Positions 25,893 to 33,251 of a stretch of DNA of 44,384 nucleotides are shown here, one piece after another. The stretch's first letter is position 1, and each line of letters starts with the position of its first letter. The notes beneath the pieces are model-generated. The model was not told the origin of the DNA, searched no databases, and saw only the letters and a list, made by a program, of their open reading frames with translations. The translations under genes were made by a program, and so were the position numbers. Source of the stretch: Chryseobacterium contaminans (GTDB taxonomy: Bacteria > Bacteroidota > Bacteroidia > Flavobacteriales > Weeksellaceae); the NCBI RefSeq assembly GCF_001684955.1, contig NZ_MAYF01000146.1, positions 1-44,384 on the forward strand, in the 5' to 3' direction.

Positions 25893-26126
25893 TTATTCAT
25901 TTATAAGTTTAAAGAAATCAGATAAACTAATTTTTCTTGCTTCGCATATTTTGAAAAGTGTTTCAACTGGTATTCTGTAGGCTTCTTCACTTTTAATTTT
26001 TCTAATGGTACTTTCTTCCACTCCATGATTTTTGGCAAAAGAATTTTGAGACTTGCCTTCTTGAAGCCAAGGTATCAACCATTTTTTTGTAATGTATGAA
26101 CAAATTTTTTCGTTTATATCTGTCAT
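25893..26126 (-). CDS. Small HTH (XRE-like) transcriptional regulator
   Basis: I choose the ATG at 26126 (MTDINEKICSYITKKWLIPW), giving 77 residues; an upstream start at 26219 would run through the palindrome and encode an unlikely leader. The region KSQNSFAKNHGVEESTIRKI is a helix-turn-helix of the XRE/lambda-repressor type, followed by VETLFKICEARKISLSDFF, the usual closing helices. It is cytoplasmic and DNA-binding. A 24-bp near-palindrome lies 30-53 bp upstream of this start, consistent with autoregulation, and a shorter version lies upstream of the 43-aa gene. Confidence 0.8.
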   Translation of the reverse strand: MTDINEKICSYITKKWLIPWLQEGKSQNSFAKNHGVEESTIRKIKSEEAYRIPVETLFKICEARKISLSDFFKLINE

Positions 26127-26155
26127 AGAACAAATGAAATAATTAAATAATAAAA

Positions 26156-26179
26156 AATTACGGTCGATCGGCCGTAATT
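26156..26179. promoter_or_regulatory. 24-bp near-perfect palindrome between divergent genes
   Basis: The arms AATTACGG and CCGTAATT flank TCGATCGG; 11 of 12 base pairs match. It lies between the HTH gene (start 26126, minus) and the gene starting at 26218 (plus), and contains the same TTACGG/CCGTAA half-sites as the site at 25774. Confidence 0.65.
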
Positions 26180-26217
26180 GAATTTCTTTTCTTACATTTA
26201 TAAAAAAATACAAACCC

Positions 26218-26825
26218 ATGAAAAAGATAAAAACAGATTTCGATTCCGGTTTCGGGCAGGTAAGAAGTGCTCTGGGTTACAGTTGATAGAAACTTTCTTT
26301 CAGTTCAATGAGCTGGATGTTTCCAAAGAAAGGCTCAGCAACATTATGAATTATGCAGTAAAGAGAAATAGCTGGATCAATGAAGATCCGGCAGTCATTT
26401 TCCAGTTTCATCAATCGATGCGGTCGTTCATCCGGGCAGGCTATCTCATCATGCTGAAGGACAGGAAATGGGCTATCGATACCCAGCAGGAAAAGATTTC
26501 CCCATGGGTGCTTGGCCTGCTTTCGGAGAAGGAATACCGGAATCCACTGCTGGTTTTTAAAAAAGCATTCAGGGAATACACCCTCAAAGAATTTGATTAT
26601 TTTATGTCCGGCATCGTTTATTTCTCAATGGGCGTCTATGAAAATCTACCTGAAAGGAATATTGTGATGCCTTACATCCATACGGTTAAAATGCTGGATG
26701 CCGCACACCTTATTCTTCAAAGAAGGAGAGAAAAGAAGATTGAGCAAAGTGAGCAAAACACTGCAACTTCGTTGGTGGTTAAATGTACTTCTAAAACACC
26801 CGCTTCATCGAGTCAACAAAGTTGA
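26218..26825 (+). pseudogene. Frameshifted conserved gene, about 200 codons, unknown function
   Basis: The ATG at 26218 opens MKKIKTDFDSGFGQVRSALG, which stops at TGA 26284. The rest of the protein continues in another frame from about 26280: QLIETFFQFNELDVSKERLS ... NSWINEDPAVIFQFHQSMRS ... VKMLDAAHLILQRRR, to the stop at 26825. The second frame also extends upstream of 26280, but its peptide there (FRFRFRAGKK) is a frame shadow of the first. One base seems lost between about 26250 and 26284. The family is helical and unknown to me. A diverged copy of its C-terminus is at 7224-7346, so the family is multi-copy in this genome. Confidence 0.65.
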
Positions 26826-27178
26826 TTCTGCTTTCGGCCTCCTGAAATCAGCAGTATCAAAATAAAAGCCTTTGCGTTAATTAAAAATAATACCTGACAA
26901 ATTTGCTCATATGATTGGTTTCCATATATTTTTCTCTCGCGGATTATGCAGATGACGCGGATTTTTTTAAACCTAACAAGTCTTTTGAGACCTGTTAGGT
27001 TTTCTGCCCTCATTCATAATAGATCTTTGCATTCATCTTTTTAATCAAAAAAGTAATTTAAAACATGATGTATTGAGTAGTGAGCGTAGAATTAACATTT
27101 TTGTAAAATACAATCGCACACATCCGGGAATATCATGCCATAATTTTTTCTATATTTAGAAGAAGTATAAAAAAGATA
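26826..27178. other. Intergenic gap with bipartite hairpin and short direct repeat
   Basis: No gene is seen in 353 bp. It holds a direct repeat CGCGGATT (two copies, near 26939-26963) and the hairpin AAACCTAACA/TGTTAGGTTT (26969-27002) with inner stem GTCT/AGAC. Hairpins of this AACCT...AGGTT type are widespread in Bacteroidota intergenic DNA; this one may end plus-strand transcription. Confidence 0.5.
26969..27002. terminator. AAACCTAACA...TGTTAGGTTT hairpin
   Basis: A 10-bp perfect outer stem, one mismatch, and a 4-bp inner stem with a 4-nt loop, followed by T on the plus strand and preceded by a T run. It is probably a terminator or a dispersed hairpin. Confidence 0.5.
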
Positions 27179-27850
27179 ATGCCAATACACTCAATACCTC
27201 CGGATGGAGGCATGTTATATAAAGAAACAGATATGACTCAGTTTTTCCCTGAGCCATTAAATGCAATCACTGCTCTGTTATTTTTAGCCATAGCTATTTT
27301 TTGGACCGTTAAAATGAAAGGTAATTTTAAAGAATATCCTTTTTTAACCTACTGCTTAGTCTTATTATATATTGGTGCCATCGGGGGAACTGTTTACCAT
27401 TCATTCAGACAATGGCCGGTATTTATCATGATGGATTGGATGCCTATTATGCTGCTCTGTTTGTCTGCCGGATTTTATTTTTTAGCGCAGAGCATCAGAT
27501 GGTACTATGCTGTTTCGATGGTTCTCGCATACATAATACTCATGTTGGGTTTAAGAAATTGGGTTTTGATAGATAACACCTCTCTCTTTATCAACGTCAA
27601 TTATGGCATCATGGCTTCATTTGTGCTTTTTTCGGTGTTAAGTTATTTGGTCTATACTCAATGGAAGGCCGGCAAATGGGTAGGCTTTGCTTTATTGTCT
27701 TTTGTTCTTGCGCTCACTTGCCGTATCGTTGATAAATGGGGATGGTTCAGTTTTGGGACTCACTTTTTATGGCATACTTTCGGGGCAATTGCAACATTTT
27801 GTATGTTCAATTACATCTATCTTACACAGAATATAGCGCGAAAAACGTAA
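27179..27850 (+). CDS. Seven-helix membrane protein of the CREST/alkaline-ceramidase type
   Basis: A 223-residue integral membrane protein with about seven hydrophobic helices. The metal-site pattern of the CREST hydrolase superfamily (alkaline ceramidase, PAQR, Per1) can be traced: GGTVYHSF with His74-Ser75, MMDWMPI with Asp86, and GTHFLWHTFG with His195 and His199 (HxxxH) in the last helix. Family members hydrolyse amide bonds of lipids with a bound zinc; here activity on sphingolipid-like or aminolipids is plausible, since Bacteroidota make sphingolipids, but not shown. It is preceded by 350 bp without genes and followed by a repeat-rich gap. Confidence 0.75.
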   Translation: MPIHSIPPDGGMLYKETDMTQFFPEPLNAITALLFLAIAIFWTVKMKGNFKEYPFLTYCLVLLYIGAIGGTVYHSFRQWPVFIMMDWMPIMLLCLSAGFYFLAQSIRWYYAVSMVLAYIILMLGLRNWVLIDNTSLFINVNYGIMASFVLFSVLSYLVYTQWKAGKWVGFALLSFVLALTCRIVDKWGWFSFGTHFLWHTFGAIATFCMFNYIYLTQNIARKT

Positions 27851-27895
27851 GGCGTTTTCATTTTCTTTGAACGCTGATTCATCCATAAAGTCTGT

Positions 27896-28095
27896 TTAAA
27901 CTTAACTACAAAAGTCACAAAAGCTTTATAAACACTTAAGTTATATACTTTGTGTATAAGAAGTACACTAAAGTTTGTTGAAAATCAAAGATTTTCATCT
28001 TTGTGAACTTAACTATGCAGTATTTTCCTTAAACTTTCTAAAGTGTACTAAAGTGTTTAAAAAATAAAATCTTTGTGCCTTTTGTGGTTTAATAA
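27896..28095. repeat. Repeat-like intergenic DNA with complementary segments
   Basis: It contains AAGTACACTAAAG and CTAAAGTGTACTAAAG in near-inverted arrangement, a perfect 8-bp stem TGAAAATC/GATTTTCA (27979-27997), and the phrase ATCTTTGTGCCTTTTGTGG. No coding frame is convincing. It resembles dispersed non-coding repeats of Chryseobacterium-type genomes (recollection, not verified). Confidence 0.4.
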
Positions 28096-28142
28096 AAAAT
28101 AAGCAGTTTTTCTATGAAATTCACAGTTTACTTCTTTTACTG

Positions 28143-28171
28143 TTGAAAGAAAGATGATTTACTTATATTTG
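28143..28171 (+). promoter_or_regulatory. Bacteroidota-type promoter of the PIG-L operon
   Basis: TTG at 28143-28145 and TATATTTG at 28164-28171, separated by 18 bp, match the -33 TTG / -7 TAnnTTTG consensus. The ATG of the PIG-L gene is 20 bp downstream. Confidence 0.6.
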
Positions 28172-28190
28172 TTCTGCAAAGTAAAATTAA

Positions 28191-30695
28191 ATGTTCAAAA
28201 AAGTAAGCACTGTATGCATCCTTGGATTGTATACGGTTTTTTGTTCGGCCCAGCAGGTCCGGCCCTCCAAATCATCTGAAATTTACCGAGAAATCAAAAC
28301 CCTTAAACAGTTGCCTAAAGTTTTATACCTTGCGGCCCATCCCGATGATGAAAATACGGGATTGCTGTCATGGTTAATCAATGACCAAAATGTAGAAACG
28401 GGCTATCTGTCTTTAACCAGAGGAGATGGTGGCCAGAATTTATTAGGTACAGAGCAGGGGGCTGCATTGGGTTTAATCAGAACGCATGAGCTTTTAGAGG
28501 CTAGAAAGCTAGACGGTGCCCAACAGTTTTTTACCCGTGCGATTGATTTCGGATTCTCTAAAAACACTACAGATACTTTTAAACAATGGAATGCAAACAG
28601 CATTACAGCGGATGTAGTCTGGGTAATCCGTAAATTCCGTCCGGATGTTATCATTTGTCGTTTTCCTCCTACTGCTGCGGCAGGTCACGGACAGCATGCG
28701 GCTTCAGCAGTGGTTGCAGAAAAAGCTTTTGAGCTGGCAGGGGATAAAACCGCTTTCCCGGATCAACTGAAATATGTGAATGTATGGCAGCCAAAACGCG
28801 TGTTGTGGAATACTTTCCGCTTTGGTGGAGTCAATACAACCGATGAAAATCAACTGAAAGTTACCGTTGGGCAATATGATGCACAACTGGGAATGGGTTA
28901 CGGAGAATTGGCAGGGTTAAGCAGAAGTTTACATAAAAGCCAGGGTGCAGGAACACAGTCTATAGCCGGCATCAGAACTGAATATTTTGCCCACGTTATT
29001 GGCGAACCTGCAAAAACAACGCTTTTTGACGGAGTAACTAAAACCTGGACTTCACAAGGAAACGGTGATATTGACCAGTCATTAGATCAAATTATTTCTG
29101 CATTCAATTTCAATAATCCTGATCTTAGTTTACCTGCTTTGCTTGCTTTGCGAAAAAAGGTCATGGTGCTAAAAGATGCAGATCTGAAAAAGGATAAAAT
29201 TAAATCTCTTGATCATATCATTTTAAGCTGTGCCGGATTTATGGGTGAGGTGGTTACCAATCAGGCTGAAGCTGTTGCCGGGGATCATTATAATTTCAGG
29301 TTAAATCTGATTTCAAGAGCTGCAAACCCTGTTGTTTTAGAAAATGTAAAATGGTTAAATCAATCAGAAAGCTTCAACAGAAAACTATCCAAAGATTCTT
29401 TGATTACCATTCAGCATGACATTCAGATTCCTGCGGATGCAGCACTCACAGAACCTTACTGGTTGGCAAAACCTCCTGTGAATTCGGCAACTTTCTCTGT
29501 TCCAAATGATACTTTAGTTGGGTTGCCAGAAGCAGAATCACCACTGAATGTTTGGGTTGGTTTAAAAATCGATTCAGAAAATTTTCAGGTTAAACTTCCT
29601 TTATCTTTCAAAAAATTAGATCCGGTGCGTGGCGATGTCGTTGAAGCGTTGCGCATTGTTCCTGCATTGGAACTGAAATTTACACAACCCCTTTATGTAG
29701 CTAAAGAAAATGAAGATTTACATTTGAGTTTAAATGTTAAGGTTAATTCTAATAAACCGTACAATAAAGGTATTCTCAACCTGATGTATAACGGAGAACG
29801 ACTAGGGGGAACTACTTTAAATTCGGTTAAGGGAAAAGACTTTACCATTGATTATGTGATTCCAAAAACTAAACTTGCCACAATCAATTCATCCCGTTTG
29901 CAATTGGATGCTAATGTTGTCGCAGATGGAGTTACTTATAATAAAAAGCAACTATTAATTCAATATCCGCATTTACCTTCCTTGCAATATTTTACACCTG
30001 CCACAGCAACCGTTATGAAAGGCGATATTCAGGCGAAGATTAAAAAAGTTGGGTATGTAGAAGGTGCAGGCGATTTCATTCCTGATTTCCTACGCATTGC
30101 TGGTATTCAGGTTGATGTTTTGAAAGACGAAGATTTTTATGGCAATATAGATGAGTCTGCTGGAAACGGTAGCCCAAATAAGCTGTCACAATATGATGCC
30201 ATCGTATTGGGTGTTCGTGCAAACAATACAGAGAAAAAGCTTGGGCGCTGGATGCCTTTCTTATGGTCTTATGTAAAAGCCGGAGGTAATCTGGTGATGC
30301 AGTATAACACGAACCAGGATACAACCGTTGACCAATTGGGAATGTATAATTTCAGTATTGCAAATAAGCGTGTTACCGAAGAAAATGCAGCGGTTACATT
30401 TTTAAATCCCAATCATAAACTACTGAACTTCCCAAATAAAATTACTGCGGATGATTTTAAAGGCTGGGTACAGGAGCGTGGAGCCTATTTTCCTGCTCAA
30501 TGGGATGCTGCGTATGAACCGATTTTTGAAATGCACGATACAGGGGAAGAGCCATTGAAAGGATCAACTTTATATGCCCAATATGGAAAGGGTAATTTTA
30601 TTTACACCCCATTGGCGTTTTTCAGACAGCTTCCTGCGGGAAATGTGGGTGCGGCACGTTTATTTTTTAACTTTTTATCTGCACAAAAAAACTGA
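28191..30695 (+). CDS. PIG-L (LmbE-like) family deacetylase, multidomain, secreted
   Basis: The signal peptide ends near FCSAQ (21). Residues about 45-290 form a PIG-L deacetylase domain: the metal motif AAHPDDEN (48-55) and a downstream GHGQHAAS taking the place of the family HPDH motif. The remaining 500 residues comprise beta-sandwich segments (about 355-600) and a C-terminal alpha/beta domain (about 605-834, with GVRANN and GGNLVMQYNTN) resembling the glutamine-amidotransferase-like modules seen in such long PIG-L proteins. Predicted action: zinc-dependent removal of N-acetyl groups from a sugar or related compound in the periplasm. Its stop overlaps the next start (TGATG), so it leads an operon with a transporter. 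Confidence 0.88.
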   Translation: MFKKVSTVCILGLYTVFCSAQQVRPSKSSEIYREIKTLKQLPKVLYLAAHPDDENTGLLSWLINDQNVETGYLSLTRGDGGQNLLGTEQGAALGLIRTHELLEARKLDGAQQFFTRAIDFGFSKNTTDTFKQWNANSITADVVWVIRKFRPDVIICRFPPTAAAGHGQHAASAVVAEKAFELAGDKTAFPDQLKYVNVWQPKRVLWNTFRFGGVNTTDENQLKVTVGQYDAQLGMGYGELAGLSRSLHKSQGAGTQSIAGIRTEYFAHVIGEPAKTTLFDGVTKTWTSQGNGDIDQSLDQIISAFNFNNPDLSLPALLALRKKVMVLKDADLKKDKIKSLDHIILSCAGFMGEVVTNQAEAVAGDHYNFRLNLISRAANPVVLENVKWLNQSESFNRKLSKDSLITIQHDIQIPADAALTEPYWLAKPPVNSATFSVPNDTLVGLPEAESPLNVWVGLKIDSENFQVKLPLSFKKLDPVRGDVVEALRIVPALELKFTQPLYVAKENEDLHLSLNVKVNSNKPYNKGILNLMYNGERLGGTTLNSVKGKDFTIDYVIPKTKLATINSSRLQLDANVVADGVTYNKKQLLIQYPHLPSLQYFTPATATVMKGDIQAKIKKVGYVEGAGDFIPDFLRIAGIQVDVLKDEDFYGNIDESAGNGSPNKLSQYDAIVLGVRANNTEKKLGRWMPFLWSYVKAGGNLVMQYNTNQDTTVDQLGMYNFSIANKRVTEENAAVTFLNPNHKLLNFPNKITADDFKGWVQERGAYFPAQWDAAYEPIFEMHDTGEEPLKGSTLYAQYGKGNFIYTPLAFFRQLPAGNVGAARLFFNFLSAQKN

Positions 30696-30799
30696 TGAGC
30701 AAACAACTTAAAAATTGGAATATCTGGTACATACTATTAGCTGTTGCATTGGTATTGCAGATCGCATTTTATTATTGGTTCACTAAATTCTGGGCATGA
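30695..30799 (+). CDS. Single-helix membrane microprotein, 34 aa
   Basis: ATG at 30695 overlaps the PIG-L stop (TGATG) and the TGA at 30797 overlaps the symporter start (ATGA). The peptide starts MSKQLKNWNIWYILLAVALV and continues with LQIAFYYWFTKFWA: a short basic head and one transmembrane helix. Double overlap with both neighbours is strong evidence for translation by coupling. It may be an accessory subunit or stabiliser of the sodium symporter encoded next, as known for other small membrane proteins; that role is inference. Confidence 0.8.
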   Translation: MSKQLKNWNIWYILLAVALVLQIAFYYWFTKFWA

Positions 30800-32475
30800 G
30801 TACTATAGATTGGACAGTTCTTATTGTTACACTTGTTGCAGTGGTGGTTTACGGCGTATTCATTGGTCGTGGCCAAAAAAGCAATGAATCCTACCTGAAA
30901 GCAGATAATAAAATGCCCTGGTATATTGTGCTGATAGGGATTATGGCTACACAGGCAAGTGCCATTACATTTTTGTCAGCGCCGGGTCAGGCTTATACAG
31001 ACGGGATGCGTTTCGTTCAGTATTATTTTGGCTTGCCCTTAGCGATGATTGTGATCTGTATTACTTTCATCCCGATTTTTCAACGCTTAAATGTTTATAC
31101 GGCTTATGAGTATTTAGAAAACCGTTTTGATAAAAAAACAAGGGTTCTCACTTCACTGCTTTTTCTTTTTTCCAGAGGTTTATCAACGGGAATCAGCATT
31201 TACGCTCCGAGTATCATTTTATCAAGCGTTTTAAATTGGAATATTTATTTAACCAATGTTTTAACAGGTGGTATTCTGCTGATTTATACCTATGTTGGTG
31301 GTGCAAAGGCGATTGCGCACACCCAGAAGTTACAGTTTCTCATTATTCTGGGAACCATGGCTTTTGCAGGGTACTTACTTATTCAGAATATGCCGAATGG
31401 AATTGGTTTTAATGATGCGCTGTATCTGGCGGGGAAATCAGGAAAGCTCAATGTAATCACCACAGAATTCGATTGGAAAGATAAATACAATATTTGGAGC
31501 GGCTTAATTGGTGGCTTTTTCCTGGCGCTTTCTTACTTTGGTACGGACCAGAGCCAGGTTGGGCGGTATATTACGGCAAAAGACAATACCAATGCAAAAA
31601 TGGGTCTGCTGTTGAACGGACTGGTTAAAATTCCGATGCAGTTTGCCATTCTGCTGATTGGAGCTTTGCTTTTTGCTTTCTTCTCTCTAAAACCGGCTCC
31701 TATTTATTTTAACGAACGTTCTTATCAGTATTTAAAGGAAACAAAACCCGAACAGGCTGCCGTTTTTGAAAAAGAACATCAGGATTTACAAATAAAATTT
31801 AATGCAGAATCCAAAGAAATTTTAAAGTTGAAAGAGAATAATTCTCCCCAACTTAATAAAACAATTCAGGATTTTAAAAATACACAAACTGAAGTAAAAG
31901 CACTGCACGGAAGGGTAGAGGAAGCAATCAATAGTTCAAATTATAATGCTGAGAAAACGGATACCAATTACATCTTCCTGTATTTCGTAAAAAATACCCT
32001 GCCTGTAGGGATGATCGGTTTGCTGTTTGCCGTCATTTTCCTGGCCAGTTGGGGCTCAATTTCGGCAGCATTGAATTCCCTTGCCGCCTGCTCATTAAAA
32101 GATGTTCATCTGATATTTAAAAAAGATATTCCTGATGAGAAAACCGAATTGAAATATAGCCGTCTGCATACTTTAGCCTGGGGAATTTTCTCGATTGGTG
32201 TAGCCATGTTTGCCACTCAAATGGGTTCTCTTATTGAAGCTGTTAATGTATTGGGTTCTCTTTTCTACGGGCCGATATTGGGGATTTTTCTGGTCGCATT
32301 TTACTATAAAAAAATCACAGGTTCAAACGTATTTACGGCTGCCATTTTATCAGAAATTGTGGTTATTGCCGTTTATCAGTTTGATATCGTTTCTTTCCTT
32401 TGGCTTAACGTAATTGGAGCAGCGGTGGTAATAATATTTTCGGCAATCGGCTGTTTTATAAGTAGAAAGAAGTAA
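30796..32475 (+). CDS. Sodium:solute symporter (SSS family)
   Basis: A 559-residue membrane transporter with 13 or so helices. SSS signatures: an N-terminal helix then SNESYLKADNKMPWYIV, MATQASAITFLSAPGQAY (50-67), TAYEYLENRF (102-111), YTYVGGAKAIAHTQKLQ (165-180), and the conserved GTDQSQVGRYITAKD (249-263). An unusual hydrophilic, coiled-coil-like insert (about 300-395, rich in Lys, Glu and Gln) separates two helices and should protrude from the membrane. By family it moves a sugar or other small solute with Na+. Operon position with a deacetylase suggests uptake of the deacetylated product or a related compound. Confidence 0.92.
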   Translation: MSTIDWTVLIVTLVAVVVYGVFIGRGQKSNESYLKADNKMPWYIVLIGIMATQASAITFLSAPGQAYTDGMRFVQYYFGLPLAMIVICITFIPIFQRLNVYTAYEYLENRFDKKTRVLTSLLFLFSRGLSTGISIYAPSIILSSVLNWNIYLTNVLTGGILLIYTYVGGAKAIAHTQKLQFLIILGTMAFAGYLLIQNMPNGIGFNDALYLAGKSGKLNVITTEFDWKDKYNIWSGLIGGFFLALSYFGTDQSQVGRYITAKDNTNAKMGLLLNGLVKIPMQFAILLIGALLFAFFSLKPAPIYFNERSYQYLKETKPEQAAVFEKEHQDLQIKFNAESKEILKLKENNSPQLNKTIQDFKNTQTEVKALHGRVEEAINSSNYNAEKTDTNYIFLYFVKNTLPVGMIGLLFAVIFLASWGSISAALNSLAACSLKDVHLIFKKDIPDEKTELKYSRLHTLAWGIFSIGVAMFATQMGSLIEAVNVLGSLFYGPILGIFLVAFYYKKITGSNVFTAAILSEIVVIAVYQFDIVSFLWLNVIGAAVVIIFSAIGCFISRKK

Positions 32476-32519
32476 ATTCGTAAACAAACAATAATAAAAA
32501 ACAAACAAATAAAAATAGT

Positions 32520-33038
32520 ATGAAAACCATCATTAAATCTGCAACCGTTCTTGTTGCGACAATGACAATCTCCATGAACGCTTTTGCACAGGAAACTAAA
32601 AAGCCTGCCAGCCCTCCGGCTACTGCAACGGGAAAAATTAAAGATGCAACCATTACAATAAACTATAGCAGTCCGTCTGTTAAAGGGCGTACCATCTGGG
32701 GTGGTTTGGAAGCTTACGACAAAGTTTGGCGTGCAGGAGCCAATGAAGCAACAACTTTTGAAACAGATAAAGATATTACGGTTCAGGGCAAAAAACTAGC
32801 TGCAGGTAAATACAGCTTTTTCTTAATTCCTAAAGAATCCGGAACCTGGACTGCGATTTTTAATAAAGAACCAAAACAATGGGGAGCTTATAAATACGAA
32901 CAAGCTAAAGATGCTTTACGTGTTGATGTAAAAACAAAAGCTTTACCGGCAACACAGGAAACTTTGGTATATAAAATAAACAATAGTGGATTCACAATGG
33001 ATTGGGATAAAATCTCAGTGCCTGTAGAAATAAAATAA
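32520..33038 (+). CDS. DUF2911 family secreted protein
   Basis: The signal peptide [20 protein letters not shown] ends at AFAQ (24). The mature 148 residues fit DUF2911, with the diagnostic segments [40 protein letters not shown] and [17 protein letters not shown]2911 is a common Bacteroidota periplasmic domain of unknown function with a beta-sandwich fold. It is 44 bp downstream of the symporter on the same strand and ends at a terminator, so it is probably the last gene of the PIG-L operon. Confidence 0.92.
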   Translation: MKTIIKSATVLVATMTISMNAFAQETKKPASPPATATGKIKDATITINYSSPSVKGRTIWGGLEAYDKVWRAGANEATTFETDKDITVQGKKLAAGKYSFFLIPKESGTWTAIFNKEPKQWGAYKYEQAKDALRVDVKTKALPATQETLVYKINNSGFTMDWDKISVPVEIK

Positions 33039-33057
33039 GCTTGAATATAAAAAACCA

Positions 33058-33085
33058 AAATCCCGGCTAATCCGGGATTTTTTTT
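33058..33085 (+). terminator. Terminator of the PIG-L operon
   Basis: AAATCCCGG/CCGGGATTT 9-bp stem, 5-nt loop, and a run of eight T. Confidence 0.9.
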
Positions 33086-33107
33086 GTAGAATTTTGATTT
33101 GAAAATT

Positions 33108-33200
33108 TTACTTTTTTATTTCTTTCTCAATTTTCTCTATCATTTTTTCGGCATTACCATTGGTTCCGCCAAGACTGATTGCTTTTTTATAATGATAAGA
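33108..33200 (-). pseudogene. C-terminal remnant of a TPR-like gene
   Basis: Thirty codons without a start, closed upstream by a stop at 33201. The peptide YKKAISLGGTNGNAEKMIEK ends in IEKEIKK. This reads as the last helix pair of a tetratricopeptide-type tail found on secreted Bacteroidota proteins. No upstream part is present, so it is a fragment left by deletion. It lies between the DUF2911 terminator and the next minus-strand gene. Confidence 0.5.
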
Positions 33201-33251
33201 TTATTTAATTTTTTCTAAACTTTTGGGAGTACTCTAAAAAGAGGCATTATA

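Noticed and set aside
26178..26217. Upstream start for the 26.2-kb gene in the second frame
   Set aside because: The leader would overlap the regulatory palindrome, and its FRFRFR segment is a shadow of the other frame.
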